Shown piece after piece: positions 55,901-64,000 of a stretch of 64,000 nt of DNA (its first letter is position 1; every line of letters begins with the position of its first letter). The translations under genes and the position numbers were made by a program. The notes below the pieces were generated by a model that was not told where the DNA came from, made no database searches, and saw nothing but the letters and a program-made list of their open reading frames with translations. Source of the DNA: Talpa occidentalis (lineage: Eukaryota; Chordata; Mammalia; Eulipotyphla; Talpidae); the NCBI RefSeq assembly GCF_014898055.3, contig NW_023601754.1, forward strand, positions 52,383,013-52,447,012. The letters are read 5' to 3'.

Positions 55901-57516
55901 GCATGCTGACCAAGGCCGTCTCGGCCGCCGACACGGGTGAGCGCGTCTCCCACGCCGGCCGGCCAGGCTTGCGCAGGGCAGGCGGGTCTGGCCGGCTCGA
56001 AGGAGGGCAGGACCTCACCGGCCAGGGGCGGGGGAGTGGGCCGGCCAAGTGGGCCCGGCCCAGCCTGGCCTCCCAGGACCAGAGTAGAGTGGATCTGGGG
56101 CCGCTGACCTTGAGAAGGACGGGAGCGCATGCGGCCTGCTGTCCTCCGTGCCGCCACGCTGCCCTGCTCAGGTGCGCCCCCGGGGGTGTGAGTGGAGGAG
56201 CCACGCGGCCGAGCGCCACACGCCCCCCCACCCCCCACCCCCGACGCTGCCCAGGTCTCTTTCCGAAGGCCTATGGGTTTCCCATCCAGGCTGGGGGTCC
56301 AGACTCTTGCCCCAGAGGGGGCGCGTGCGGCCCAGGGGCTGCGAGCAGATGGTCCCAGCGGCAGGGCCCAAATCTCGGGGCTGCAGAGCAGCTGAGCGCC
56401 CTGCCTGTCTGGGGGACGCACCAAGGCGGGCGAGCAGGCGGCACCCCGGCCAGGCCTGGCCCAGGGCTGCGGCGGGGCCTCCCTGGCCTGCCGGACCCGG
56501 GGCTCTGGTCCCAGGAGGCCAGGCTGGTCCTGGAGGCCTTCCTGGAGGTGTGGACTGGCACCAGGGAGGTCGGGAGAGGGAGCCGGAGAACAAGGCAGGC
56601 GAGGTGCGGGGAAGGAGGAAGGGGAGCCGGCCGGGTCGCTAGCGCCGGCCCGAGGCACCGCCCTTGAGCTCAGGAGCCGGGAGCTGGTTCCCAGGACGGC
56701 CTGGGAACCAGACCACAGAGGGGGCGGTAATTGCTCCCTGGTGTCTGCAGGGCGTGTGGGCGATGGGAGAGGCCCTCTGAAACGCCCCGGCCCGGCCCCG
56801 AGCTGTCAGGCTGCTCCCAGCTGCCCTGATGGGGGTTGGGGTTTCCGAGCCCCGAGAGAGCTGGCTCGGGAGCCCGGGGGAGCCCCGGCCTGCGGTGTCG
56901 GCAGCCACACACACGGGCTCGCCCACACAGGGCTCAGCTGCCAGGGTGTGGGTGCGGGGTCGGGTCAGGGGGTGCAGGCAGCTAGGTGGGCCCCTCCTGT
57001 GCCTCCAAAGCTCCTCCCCAGCCCCGCGGGGGATGGCGGGGGCTCAGGAGGGACACGGGGGGCCCCTCACGCCATCTCCCTGGCAGGCCTGGGAGGGCGG
57101 GGCCTGGCCGTGACCTGTGGCCTCCTTCCCAGGCGCCTGCTGTGCTTGGGAACTTTCCAGAGCAGGAGGAGGCCCAGCCCCACGACCGGAAGCGCCCAGT
57201 TTTGGCCCCTGCCCGTGCGGCTGGGCGGTCTACAGGGAGCAGCCCCACGGGCGAGGCAGCCGGGGCAGAGGAGGGGTCAGGGACAGTCAGGCCAGGGACC
57301 TGCCCCACTGACGGCACCTGCCCCGCAGGGACCATGCTGGGGCTCTGCGCCGCCGTGCAGCCACTGACCCGCACCCTGGGGCCCACGCTCGGCGGCCTCC
57401 TGTACCGAAGGTTTGGTGTCTCCATCTTCGGCCACGTGCAGTTCGCTGTTAACTTGCTGGTCCTCCTGGTCCTCTGGAAGCAGCCTGCGTTCCAGAAGGT
57501 GGACAAAGTCCGGTGA
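43802..57516 (+). CDS. SLC22A18: Solute carrier SLC22A18, major-facilitator transporter (frame interrupted)
   Basis: Polyspecific organic-cation-like transporter of the major facilitator superfamily (also ORCTL2, TSSC5, BWR1A), an imprinted membrane protein. Ten coding exons are found, with GT/AG sites at every junction: 43802-43945, 46420-46517, 46893-47053, 47353-47485, 52048-52160, 52489-52595, 52675-52775, 55579-55680, 55816-55936 and 57329-57516. Each aligns with the human protein, from MQGARAPRSQG to FQKVDKVR. Hydrophobic segments are distributed as expected for the roughly ten membrane spans of this family. Summed coding length is 1268 nt, one short of 423 codons: exon 5 ends after the first base of a codon, whereas exon 6 begins at the third base. 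Exons 1-5 and 6-10 each read cleanly, so the loss is local, at the G run 52488-52494, and either a sequence error or a real frameshift. A noncoding first exon upstream is likely but not identified. Confidence 0.93.
44495..44500 (-). terminator. Possible minus-strand ATTAAA poly(A) signal
   Basis: The minus strand reads CCTGTATTAAAGTTATGTTC, in SLC22A18 intron 1, with an open frame of about 200 codons nearby that has no recognised domain. Human SLC22A18AS is transcribed antisense through the 5' part of SLC22A18. This is only a positional argument. Confidence 0.22.
44968..45478. mobile_element. Two tRNA-type SINEs in opposite orientation, probably nested
   Basis: The first copy (+) starts GGGGCCTCCCTCCCGGTGCA at 44968 and runs to an AT-rich tail near 45205. 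A second copy on the minus strand spans about 45207-45453, ending in the same head sequence (CACCAGGGAGGCCCC on plus). Beyond it, AAATAAATAAATCTTTTTAA at 45454-45473 looks like the displaced end of the first copy's tail, so the second probably inserted into the tail of the first. Both contain an RNA polymerase III-like head and the shared word GCTGCTCCCCTCAGC. Same family as 54446-54718. Confidence 0.8.
46420..46517 (+). CDS. SLC22A18: SLC22A18 coding exon 2
   Basis: Encodes YLSRSLGLDSMAF and the second span with LQLLGGPVFGR. Acceptor is TTGCAG and donor CAG|GTATGT, phase 2. Close to human. Confidence 0.93.
46893..47053 (+). CDS. SLC22A18: SLC22A18 coding exon 3
   Basis: Begins FADQRGARAAFTLSFLAA, the MFS signature loop between spans 2 and 3, and ends at HTLP. 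Acceptor is CCCCCAG and donor CCAG|GTAGGC, phase 1. Confidence 0.93.
47353..47485 (+). CDS. SLC22A18: SLC22A18 coding exon 4
   Basis: Encodes AAQMVVTDLTTPEERP and the glycine-rich span GLCFGVGVILGSLLGG. Donor is TGCGG|GTGAGG, phase 2. Confidence 0.93.
47652..47765 (+). repeat. 57-bp tandem duplication, G-rich
   Basis: Two almost identical units containing GGGTGGGCGGGGACGGGAGG and ending GGCCTGG or GGCCTAG. The G-runs could form quadruplexes on the coding strand. Confidence 0.85.
48099..48113 (+). promoter_or_regulatory. CTCF-like motif, plus orientation
   Basis: CCGGCAGGGGGCGCC is a strong match to the CTCF core, in SLC22A18 intron 4. Confidence 0.6.
48605..48738 (+). repeat. 15-bp minisatellite, nine copies
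   Basis: Unit GCGTCCACAGGAGGG, with an A/G variant (CACAGG/CACGGG) at one position. The variants are patterned along the array (copies 3, 6 and 7 carry the G), useful for tracing its duplication history. Confidence 0.95.
48935..49335 (+). repeat. CA-rich simple-repeat array
   Basis: About 400 bases of ACACAC and CACCACACAC words with frequent T and G interruptions (ATGCACACACC, ACATACCAC). The histidine/threonine-rich and cysteine/valine-rich open frames over it are artefacts. Confidence 0.95.
49490..49550 (+). repeat. MIR fragment
   Basis: TGATGAATGGGGAAGCTGAG resembles the MIR core. Short and diverged. Confidence 0.4.
52048..52160 (+). CDS. SLC22A18: SLC22A18 coding exon 5
   Basis: Encodes VQCPALLAFVANLLGAVLSV, then TCIPASTKGAQAPAAPP. 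Acceptor is GCCCCAG and donor CCACCAG|GTGAGC, leaving one base (phase 1). The hydrophobic segment is span 6. Confidence 0.92.
52489..52595 (+). CDS. SLC22A18: SLC22A18 coding exon 6 (frame break at its start)
   Basis: Encodes GRASVFDLKAITRLLLLPG and FLVKVVSSFPS, clearly the human counterpart. After the acceptor GCGGCCCAG the exon starts with six Gs (52489-52494). The conserved frame needs two bases before a full codon, but the sequence offers one base, or four, so it is out by one. No alternative AG or GT nearby repairs the phase. One G more in this run would make the gene 422 codons plus stop. Confidence 0.88.
52675..52775 (+). CDS. SLC22A18: SLC22A18 coding exon 7
   Basis: Encodes GLFMVMFSIISMDFFQL and ends GVLQM, phase 0 donor ATG|GTGAGT. 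The preceding intron is only 79 bases. Confidence 0.93.
52776..55578 (+). other. SLC22A18: SLC22A18 intron 7
   Basis: 2.8 kb of GC-rich noncoding sequence with a minus-strand SINE (54446-54718) and a small local duplication at 53575-53640 (two CTACACAGGG units). Nothing else stands out. Confidence 0.8.
54446..54718 (-). mobile_element. tRNA-type SINE with long A tail
   Basis: On the minus strand the element starts near 54718 (GGCCACCCTGGGGGTGCAGG) and passes through GTTCGGTCCCCGGCCAGGGG, a B-box-like stretch. It ends in two A runs (T runs at 54448-54486 on plus) separated by TCTT. The long tail suggests a younger copy than the pair in intron 1. Confidence 0.85.
55579..55680 (+). CDS. SLC22A18: SLC22A18 coding exon 8
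   Basis: Encodes VIQGLVIGRLSRHFSEGALL and the span ASVLVFCLVGLAM. Acceptor is CTCCTAG; both ends are phase 0. Confidence 0.93.
55816..55936 (+). CDS. SLC22A18: SLC22A18 coding exon 9
   Basis: Encodes ALMSSVFHFCLLMPGLVFSL to AVSAADTG. Donor is ACACGG|GTGAGC, phase 1. Confidence 0.93.
55937..57328 (+). other. SLC22A18: SLC22A18 intron 9
   Basis: 1.4 kb of GC-rich sequence with no recognisable element. It ends with CCTGCCCCGCAG. Confidence 0.8.
57329..57516 (+). CDS. SLC22A18: SLC22A18 coding exon 10 (terminal)
   Basis: Encodes TMLGLCAAVQPLTRTLGP and LGGLLYRRFGV, through the last span to KVDKVR and the stop at 57514-57516. Near-colinear with human. Confidence 0.95.
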
Positions 57517-57540
57517 CGGCGGCCTCCGGCACAGACTGGC

Positions 57541-57546
57541 AATAAA
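57541..57546 (+). terminator. SLC22A18: SLC22A18 poly(A) signal AATAAA
   Basis: AATAAA 25 bases after the stop codon gives an unusually short 3'UTR of about 50 bases. A T-rich stretch (CTGCTTTCTGGGGTT) lies just downstream, as expected for a cleavage site. Confidence 0.85.
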
Positions 57547-57569
57547 CTCGCTGGAACCTCTCCTGCCTG

Positions 57570-58600
57570 CTTTCTGGGGTTCCCACCAAGGCCCCGGGCC
57601 GGGGAGGGTCTGGGTGGAGGATGGAGCTTCTGAGGCCGGAAGTCTGCCCGGAGGAGGGGGCACGAGGCTGGGGCCCAGGACTCCCGGGAGGGTAAAACCA
57701 CCCACCTCGGTCCCCTGTGAGGGCCCTGCACCCGCCATCCATCCACAGACGCGTGGAGGGGCTCCCCGCTCTGCCCCCCGTTGACCCCAGCCCCAGGCTG
57801 AGCGCGCGGCCCAACGCGCTCATTCACCCTCCCCAGCGGTCCCGCTCCTGGACGGACACGTTTCCGAAATCCCGGATTCGAGACTTGGGAAGGGGCCGAG
57901 GAGAGCCTCCTCGCTCCGTGCGGGGGGCCCGCGGGCAGACCTGGGCAGCCCGGCCGAGCGGGGGCACCAGCTCGCACCCTGACCGCGTCCCGGCCAGTGC
58001 AGAGTCTCAGATGCCCGAGGCCTCTCCCCAGGCCGCCTTGACAAGAGACTTAAAGCCTGGCCCCCCAACCCCAGCACCCCACGGCCCAGCTGGAGGGGCC
58101 CAGACCCAGACCCGCCGGCCCCCCAGCCCCAAAGTTCAGTCCGGATTCTGCCCACGTTTGGTCTCACCCCTGTCCGAGGTCATTTACCCACGTGAGGGGG
58201 GCGTGGGCATCACAGCGTTGGGCTGCCCCTGCCGCCGGGACGCCTCGCCCTGCCCTGACAGCAACCGCGCGCCCCGGGCAGGCCCCACGCTGGGCCTGCG
58301 CCCCACGGCCTGGCAGCAGGGCCGCAGGAGGCCGCCTTGGCCAGCCAGGGCCGGGGTCCCCAGGGGTGGGCGGGCAGCCAGAGGCGCGGGCCCTCCCCGT
58401 AGGCTGCGGGACAGGGCAGCTCAGATGGGCACATGCCGGGTCCCAGCAGGGCGGCTGGCAAAGCCCCGGCCGCGCCACCCCAGGTCACGCCCGCCCGGAT
58501 CCCGCATGGGAAGTGGGCCAGGGCGGGGCGGGCGCTTCCTGGCCCGAGGGTGGGGTGGCCCCAGGACGCCTCCCGGGCGGGCCCGCAGGAACCACCGCGC
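57570..58600. other. SLC22A18–PHLDA2 intergenic region
   Basis: About 1 kb between the convergent 3' ends of the two genes. GC-rich and unique, with no gene or repeat recognised. Confidence 0.7.
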
Positions 58601-58623
58601 CACGCCGGGGTAGAAAAGGCTGG

Positions 58624-58629
58624 TTTATT
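58624..58629 (-). terminator. PHLDA2: PHLDA2 poly(A) signal AATAAA
   Basis: GACCCGAATAAACCAGCC in the gene's sense. An ATTAAAG-free AU-rich block lies just upstream. Confidence 0.85.
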
Positions 58630-58703
58630 CGGGTCGCGCACACTGGCGTAAAAACAGAATATTAAAGCATGATTTGCCAAAAAGCAACCACGGAAATAAA
58701 TAC

Positions 58704-58727
58704 ATAGATAGATAGATAGATAGATAG
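58704..58727 (+). repeat. (GATA)n tetranucleotide repeat in PHLDA2 3'UTR
   Basis: Six ATAG/GATA units, transcribed as (UAUC)n in PHLDA2 mRNA about 75-100 bases upstream of the poly(A) signal. Confidence 0.93.
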
Positions 58728-58940
58728 CTCAATAACTTAAGGCGCCCGCGCAGCGGGGCTGGCTCCGGGCTCGCGGAAGGTCCTGCGGGCGCGCGGCCCC
58801 AGCGCCGGCTCCGTCCTGTCCTCGGGCGGCCGGCGGGCGGGTGGCGGCCCCGCGCTCCCTCCGTCCGGGCGCCCCGGGCTCCCGCGTCCAGCGCGTCCCG
58901 ACTCGTCCGGCTCCAGCGCGGCTCCTGCGGGGAGAGGCGG

Positions 58941-59345
58941 GTCAGTCGGGGGCGCGGGGTCCCGGCGAGGAGAGGAGGGTCAGCCGGGCGCGCGGGGCCC
59001 CGGCGGGGAGAGGGGGTCAGCCGGGCGCGCGGGGCCCCGGCGGGGACAGGGGGGTCAGCCGGGCGCGGGGCCCCGGGGGGACAGGGGGGTAGCCGGGCGC
59101 GGGGTCCCGGCGAGGAGAGGGGGGTCAGCCGGGCGCGGGGTCCCGACGAGGAGGGGGGGTCAGCCGGGCGCGGGGCCCCGGCGGGGACGAGGGGTCAGCC
59201 GGGAGCGGGCCCCGGCGGGGACAGGGGGGTCGGCCGGGCGCGGGGTCCCGGCGAGGAGAGGGGGTCAGCGGGCGCGGGGTCCCGGCGGGGACAGGGGGGT
59301 CGGCCGGGCGCGGGGCCCGCGGGGACGGGGGTCGGCCGGGCGCTC
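58941..59345 (+). repeat. PHLDA2: GC-rich minisatellite filling the PHLDA2 intron
   Basis: About eleven copies of a unit of roughly 35 bp, each containing GTCAGCCGGGCGCGGGG followed by CCCGGCGGGGACAGGGG or a variant. The units differ by small indels and C/T or A/G changes. The array occupies almost the whole intron between exon 1 (donor at 59347) and exon 2. It is CpG-rich and has G runs. Confidence 0.93.
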
Positions 59346-59354
59346 ACCGCGCGG

Positions 59355-59732
59355 TCAGGGCGCGCGGGCCTCGGGCGGCTCCTGGCGCTCGCGGCGGCCG
59401 CGGAAGTCCTGCAGCGCGCGGCGGTTCTGGAAGTCGATGAGCGCCAGCGTGATGGCCGCGTTCCAGCAGCTCTCGCCCGCGCAGCGGAAGTCGATCTCCT
59501 TGCGGTCGGTGGTGACGATGGTGAAGTACACGTACTTGCCGGTGCGCTCCACGCAGTCCACCTTGAGGATGGAGTGGAAGCGCAGCTCCTTGGGGCGCGC
59601 GCCGGGCGCGGCGGGGAACAGGCGCAGGCGGTCGGGGGTGAGCACGCCGCGCTTCTTCTTCCACAGCTGGAACAGGCTGTCGCTGCGCTTCTCCAGCTCG
59701 CCCTCGCGCAGCACCTCGCCGGGCGTCTTCAT
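59355..59732 (-). CDS. PHLDA2: Pleckstrin homology-like domain family A member 2
   Basis: Imprinted cytoplasmic PH-domain protein (IPL, TSSC3, BWR1C) that restrains placental growth; the PH domain binds phosphoinositides. One exon encodes all 125 residues. The N terminus [20 protein letters not shown] and the PH fold (about residues 9-110, including [35 protein letters not shown] and [20 protein letters not shown]) are almost identical to human. The human tail of about 40 Ala/Pro/Ser-rich residues is replaced by [15 protein letters not shown] and a stop at 59357-59355. A donor (GCG|GTGAGCG) follows seven bases after the stop, so the only intron lies in the 3'UTR. The start is the ATG about 60 bases downstream of the TATA box, in good context. 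Confidence 0.96.
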   Translation of the reverse strand: MKTPGEVLREGELEKRSDSLFQLWKKKRGVLTPDRLRLFPAAPGARPKELRFHSILKVDCVERTGKYVYFTIVTTDRKEIDFRCAGESCWNAAITLALIDFQNRRALQDFRGRRERQEPPEARAP

Positions 59733-59790
59733 GGCGGGGGCGGCGGCGCGAGGAGCGGCGGCTCTGCGCCCCGGCGCGCGGGGCTCGCCC

Positions 59791-59795
59791 TTATA
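59791..59795 (-). promoter_or_regulatory. PHLDA2: PHLDA2 TATA box
   Basis: GGCGCTATAAGGGCG in the gene's sense, 59 bases upstream of the ATG. Predicted start near 59765, leaving a short 5'UTR of about 33 bases. Confidence 0.75.
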
Positions 59796-60879
59796 GCGCC
59801 CCGCCCGCCCCGCGCCCCGCCCGCCCGCCCCGGCCCGCCCCGGCCCGCCCCGGCCCGCCCCGGCCCGCGCCTCCCCGCCCGCCGGCTGCGCGGGGCTCCT
59901 CGGGGTCCTCGGGGTCCTCGGGGCCCCGCCCGCCGTGACTCGCGCGCCCCGGGAGGCGCCGCGGGCCCGGGCCCAGGGCGGGAGCGGCTCCCGCGCCCGG
60001 AGGTCCCCCCTTCGAAGGTCCCCCCTTTCCTCGGGCGCGGCCCGGCCTCGCGGCCTCTCCCGTCGAGGGGGCAGCGCCGCGGCTCGGGCCGGGGCGCCCA
60101 CGGCAGGCGCGGGGGGGCGCCGCCCCGGCGCAGCTGGGTGGGGGCGAGGGCGGCGGGGCGGCCGCTCCGGCCGCGCGCCGTGGGGCCCGCCGGCGCCCCG
60201 CCCGCCCCGGGCGTCCCCGCGGAGGGCGCGAGGTCCGGGGCCGCGGGCGCGGGGCGCGCCGGCCTGGGGGGCCGGAGCCTCGCCCGCGGGGCCGGCGCGG
60301 GGCGCGGGGCGGGGCGGCTGAGTCATCGCCCCCGGCCGGCGGCGCCATTTACCCTTTTCCTTTAAGGGTGTCCAGGAGCAGGAAGCGGCCGCGGCCGCGG
60401 GGCGCCCGGGGGGGGGGCGGGGGGGCGGGGAGGGCGCCGGCTCCCACCCTCGCGCGCCCCCGGCCCTCCCCGCGGCCGCGCCAGCGCCCGGCGGCAGCGC
60501 GGCGACCCCCGCCGGGTGGAGGCGCCGCGGGGCGGGCGCGCCGGGAGGGAGGGAGGGGGACGGGGCGCGCCGGGGCCGCGGGTCACTGAGGACAAGGCAG
60601 GACCCTTGGAAGGGGCGAGGGCCCGTCCCCGGCACCCGGCAGGGCTGGCCGGTCCGCGGCCGGAGAAGCGCCGCCCCGCAGAGGCCGCCGACCCCTCCCC
60701 CAGCACGCGCCTTGGGGGCGCGCGCTGTCCCCGTGGGTCCCGGGCCGCGGGGCGGTGGGACAGCAGGACAGGCGGCTGGGGACGGGCTGCCACTGTCCCC
60801 AGGAGCCTCGAGGAGCCCACTGGGTGCCCAGTGCGCACCCTGAGCCCTCCAGGATGCCCAGCAGCGTGGCCAGGGGTCC

Positions 60880-60945
60880 CGGGCTCCGGGCACACGGCCA
60901 GCACTGGCCCTGCTTGAGCACCTACTGTGCGCCTGCCTGGCTGCT
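60880..60945 (-). repeat. MIR fragment
   Basis: TTGAGCACCTACTGTGCGCC is the reverse complement of the MIR 3' end. The remainder is too diverged to place. Confidence 0.5.
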
Positions 60946-62764
60946 GCGCGGCCGTGCGGAGCAGGGGAGCCCTGCCTGCCCCGGGCAGCTCCGGAAGAGG
61001 GTCCCCAGGAGGCCGGCGAGCCGGACCTGGAGGGCAGGAGGCCCGGGGCCGTGTGTGCCCGGCTTGCGCGGGCCCCTGCGCCCCTCACAGACCCGGCCCG
61101 CCAGGAACAGACAGGCTTGCGAGTAGGAAAAGGGGGTGTAGCCGGCTGGGGCACCCAGCACATGGCCCCGCTGGGGACCGGCGGCCGGGGCTGGGTGGGT
61201 GGGGGCCCAGCTCTGAGGGGGGGGCCGGGGGCGGGGAGGCTGACTCCCGCCGCCCTCCCCAGGGGCTGCCGCCCGCGGGCTCTTGGCCCTTCCTCTCGGA
61301 GGGTCGGGCCCAACCAGGCAGCTCCTCTACAGGAGGCCGGGGGCGGGGCGGAGAGGGGATCACTTCTGGCCTCAGCAGCTGCTCCCACAAACCAGCAGGA
61401 ACCTGGAGCCTGGCAGGCCTGCCGGCAGCACCCCCACAGGCTGAGATTTGTCTGGGTGCCCCTCTGGCCGTGGGGACCAGGAGCTGGGAGGGACAAGGAC
61501 GAGGGCTCTAACCTGGCAACCCAAGTGCGATCTTTTGGGGGAGCCCTTCCCCAGGCCACCGGACACCCAGGAGCAGCGACCCGGGGGGCTCCCTGCAGGT
61601 GGCTGCTGGCCGGAGAGCAAGGGGCCGCTGGCCTGGTGGCCCCCTCAAAGTCCCCCACCACGAGGTGGGGGCTTTGGGGTTGCTTTCTTGGGTCTGCAGG
61701 GAACGGGGTGGGAGACGCCCGGCAGGCACGCGGTCGCCTTGCTCTGGGGCACCCTGAGGTCCGGGCAGGAGGCAGCCCGCGCTGGCTGGCGCTGGGCGGG
61801 GGGTGCTGGTCCCGCCTCAGGACAGGAAGGGGCAGCGGGGCTGTTCTGTCGGCCGTGCCAACTGGTGCTTCCCCCAGGGCTGCGTCCAGCATTTGCGGGA
61901 GCCTGGCTGAGGGGATCCCCAGCCCAGAGCACAGACTCGTCCTCAAACACCCGGCCAGGAACTTGCCGGCGGCGGGTGGGTGGCCAGGGCAGGACAGGCG
62001 CCTCTTCGAAACTCCCGTGAGGTCATTTCCACAGCGCACAGAGGCCGAGCCCCGGGCTCCTGCCCAACCAGCCCTGCAGCTGCGTCACGGCCCAGCCCGG
62101 GGCGCCGCACACCCTCTTCCTGTGGGCGGAGGTGCTGGGGCAGCCGGGAGGTCCTCTCGCCTCCTCCAGGAAGTCCTTTTGGATTGCCGGGACGCCCCCT
62201 CAAGTTGCCTCCCACCAACCACAATACAGGGGCGCCTGGGGGGAGTCCTGCACCAGGCAGCCTGAGCCCAGCTGGCCCTGTGACCCGGCCCCCCTGCTGC
62301 CTTCCTCTTGGCGGCAAGCTGAGGGGACGGCGGAGGCGGACGCCGGGCTTCAGGCTCACTGCGGGCCGTGTCCTGCGTCCCCGCCCGTCCGGCACCCTGT
62401 CCAGCTCCGACCCATCCCTCAGCGCCCTGTTCAGAGGTTCTGGGGTGTCTGGGGGTGGGGGCCCGGGGCCAGCCTGGCGCTCAGAAAATGTAAGCGCAGC
62501 TGAAATCGGCGAGCACCCCACCTCGCTGCCCCAGCCCGGCTCTGGTCAGCAAGTGGGGAACTTGTTTGCTGGCCCCTAAACCTGACTGCCGGGGCTTCTG
62601 ACTCCCCAGGCCCGCCAGCCCGCGGGCTCCGTGAGGCCCGGAGGCGGCGCGGGGGGGAGATGGCCCAGGCGCAGCAGGGCCGCCCCCCTGGAGGGTGGTC
62701 AGCTGAGCCGCCCGCAGGCAGCGGCCACTCCTGGCCCCGGCTTCTCGTGGGCAGGTGCGGGCAG

Positions 62765-62850
62765 GGCCCGCCGTGTGTATTATTCAAGCTTTTCCGACTT
62801 GAAGAAATGATCAAAGTCACAGCTGCGCTGACGCGGAAGGAAACGTCGGA
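62765..62850. promoter_or_regulatory. Candidate conserved element upstream of PHLDA2
   Basis: Abrupt low-GC block: GTGTATTATTCAAGCTTTTC then GAAGAAATGATCAAAGTCAC (LEF/TCF-like ATCAAAG), followed by CpG-containing sequence. It is unlike its flanks. Function is inferred. Confidence 0.3.
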
Positions 62851-64000
62851 GGCGCCCGCAGAGCCCGAAGAGCCCCCACGGTCCTGGAAGGCACGGGGGG
62901 CAGGCGGCCGTGGCGTGAGGCTGAGGGGGCCGCGACGGGGCCCCAAGGCCCAGAGGAGGGAAGCCACCGAGAACCCTGTGGTTTCGGGCTGCCAGGCGCG
63001 GTCACTTGTGGGGGGACCCAGGACCGGCCCGGCCCGAGCGGCCTGGTGGCAGAGGCGCCCAGAACGAGCAGGCGGCCGGCGGGCCCAGGGGACCTCGTGA
63101 CCAGCTCCGGCAGGCTGCTCCCCTGGCAACGCGGGGCCCCTGCAGACGGCGGGTGGGCCCAGGACAGGGGAACCTGGCCCAGGGGCCCGGCCTGGCTCCT
63201 CCCACCCTCCTCCGGGCCCCAGAAGCGGCAGCGCAGACCCAAGGGCCGCCCCATGCCCGCGGCCCACCCCCCACGTGCCCTGCCTCCCCGAAGCACAGGC
63301 CTCTCGCCGAGGCGCCCCAGCCTCGCTCTGCACGCGCGGGGGGCGAGGAGGGGTAGTGGGGAGCGCTGGCCCGGGAAGGCTGGGCCTCACCCGGCACCCT
63401 AGACTCCAGGGTGCCCGCAGGTGTGGCCCTTTCCGGGCCTGGGAACCCCCGGGGCCAGTCGGGGAGAAAGCCAGGCTGCCGGGTCAAGGAAAGTGACTTC
63501 CGCTCCCACGGCTGAGTCAGCCAGGGCAGCGGCGGTGACGGGCGGTGACATCAGGGCGGCGGGCCCCGCCCAGGGCCCCGGGATGACTGGCCCGGGAGGG
63601 GGCGTCTGGGCGGGGCCGGCGGGGTCTCCAGGCCGCAGGGACCGAAGGTGCACACAGAACCCAAGTTCAGAGGGCGCGAGGCGCCAGCCGAGCGGGGCCC
63701 TGAGGCCCACCAGTTGGGGCCCGCTCCCCGCCAGGGCCGCACACGCGGGGTCCGGCCCCCTGGGCTCCCCGCGGATGGCTGTGCCCCCGGGTGGGAGGGG
63801 CGGACGCCCAGGGGAAGGGCTTCTGGGCTGTGGGCTGGGTGGGCGCTGATGCGGCCGCGGGGCCAGCGGCTCCATCACAGCAGCAGCTGGAGGGGGCCAG
63901 GTGTGGGGGGACACCTCGCCCACGGCTCCTGGGGCAGCCCCCGGCACCCCCAGGGCAGTGGTGCCAAGAGATGGGAGAGGACCCATCAGGGTGTCAGAGG

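Larger units (their letters stand above)
58600..58924 (-). other. PHLDA2: PHLDA2 exon 2 (3'UTR)
   Basis: Begins after the acceptor CCTCTCCCCGCAG (CAG at 58927-58925) and extends to about 20 bases past the AATAAA. It includes a run of TATC repeats and the AU-rich words TTTATTTCCGTGG and TCATGCTTTAATATTC, resembling the human PHLDA2 3'UTR. Confidence 0.8.
59340..60750. promoter_or_regulatory. PHLDA2: PHLDA2 CpG island
   Basis: CpG-dense DNA over the exon and about 1 kb upstream, with a tandem CCCGCCCCGGC run (59810-59870) of SP/KLF-type sites just upstream of the TATA box. The long open frame through this region reflects composition only. Confidence 0.8.
60750..64000. other. Region upstream of PHLDA2
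   Basis: GC-rich and without a recognised gene. A short minus-strand MIR remnant (GAGCACCTACTGTGCGCC near 60914) and one AT-richer block at 62765-62850 are the only notable items. NAP1L4, the next gene in human, is not seen. Confidence 0.6.

Noticed and set aside
59355..62039. 894-codon open frame on the minus strand ending with the PHLDA2 protein
   Set aside because: Only its last 125 codons are PHLDA2. The rest crosses the TATA box and CpG island, where stop codons are rare because of GC content, and has no recognised domain.
60750..64000. 3' end of NAP1L4 upstream of PHLDA2
   Set aside because: No NAP-domain or acidic-tail coding sequence on the minus strand, and in human the gene lies about 15 kb away.

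Overview
This window is GC-rich mammalian nuclear DNA covering the CDKN1C–SLC22A18–PHLDA2 part of the imprinted KCNQ1 domain (human 11p15.5). Four genes are recognised from their encoded proteins, in the same order and orientation as in human: the last coding exon of KCNQ1 (+), CDKN1C (−), SLC22A18 (+) and PHLDA2 (−). Introns, MIR fragments, simple repeats and tRNA-type SINEs all indicate a placental mammal. The three SINE copies begin GGCCTCCCTGG or similar on their sense strand. They do not match the pig PRE-1, ruminant Bov-tA or equid ERE sequences as I remember them. A laurasiatherian, perhaps a camelid, is my best guess, but the species is not settled.

Layout. 1–7683 is the last intron of KCNQ1, which carries a near-identical 289-bp inverted repeat. 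7684–7902 is the final KCNQ1 coding exon, followed by its 3'UTR to about 8690. 8691–31380 has no protein gene that I can support. It holds several AT-richer, transcription-factor-motif-rich blocks that look like conserved noncoding elements, two CpG-dense patches (about 17.5–18.5 kb and 22.8–23.5 kb), ancient MIR fragments and CA/TG microsatellites. 31380–33540 is CDKN1C on the minus strand, with four exons, a TATA promoter and a 236-residue product that lacks the long Pro-Ala repeat of human p57. 33540–43750 is CpG-dense intergenic DNA with a cluster of CTCF-like motifs and one possible minus-strand poly(A) site. 43802–57565 is SLC22A18, whose ten coding exons are all found. The reading frame does not join across the exon 5/exon 6 splice because one base is missing in or near a G run. 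57570–58620 separates the SLC22A18 and PHLDA2 3' ends. PHLDA2 (58620–59770, minus) encodes 125 residues, and a GC-rich minisatellite fills the intron in its 3'UTR. 59800–64000 is its CpG-island promoter and upstream DNA; NAP1L4, the next human gene, is not reached.

Function. In human and mouse these genes form one imprinted cluster controlled by the KCNQ1OT1/KvDMR1 centre, which lies in an earlier KCNQ1 intron outside this window. CDKN1C (a CDK inhibitor), PHLDA2 (a placental growth restrainer) and SLC22A18 (a transporter) are expressed mainly from the maternal allele and limit growth. The regulatory features listed here (CTCF-like sites, an RFX palindrome, paired SOX-like sites) were identified by eye from the sequence and are predictions.
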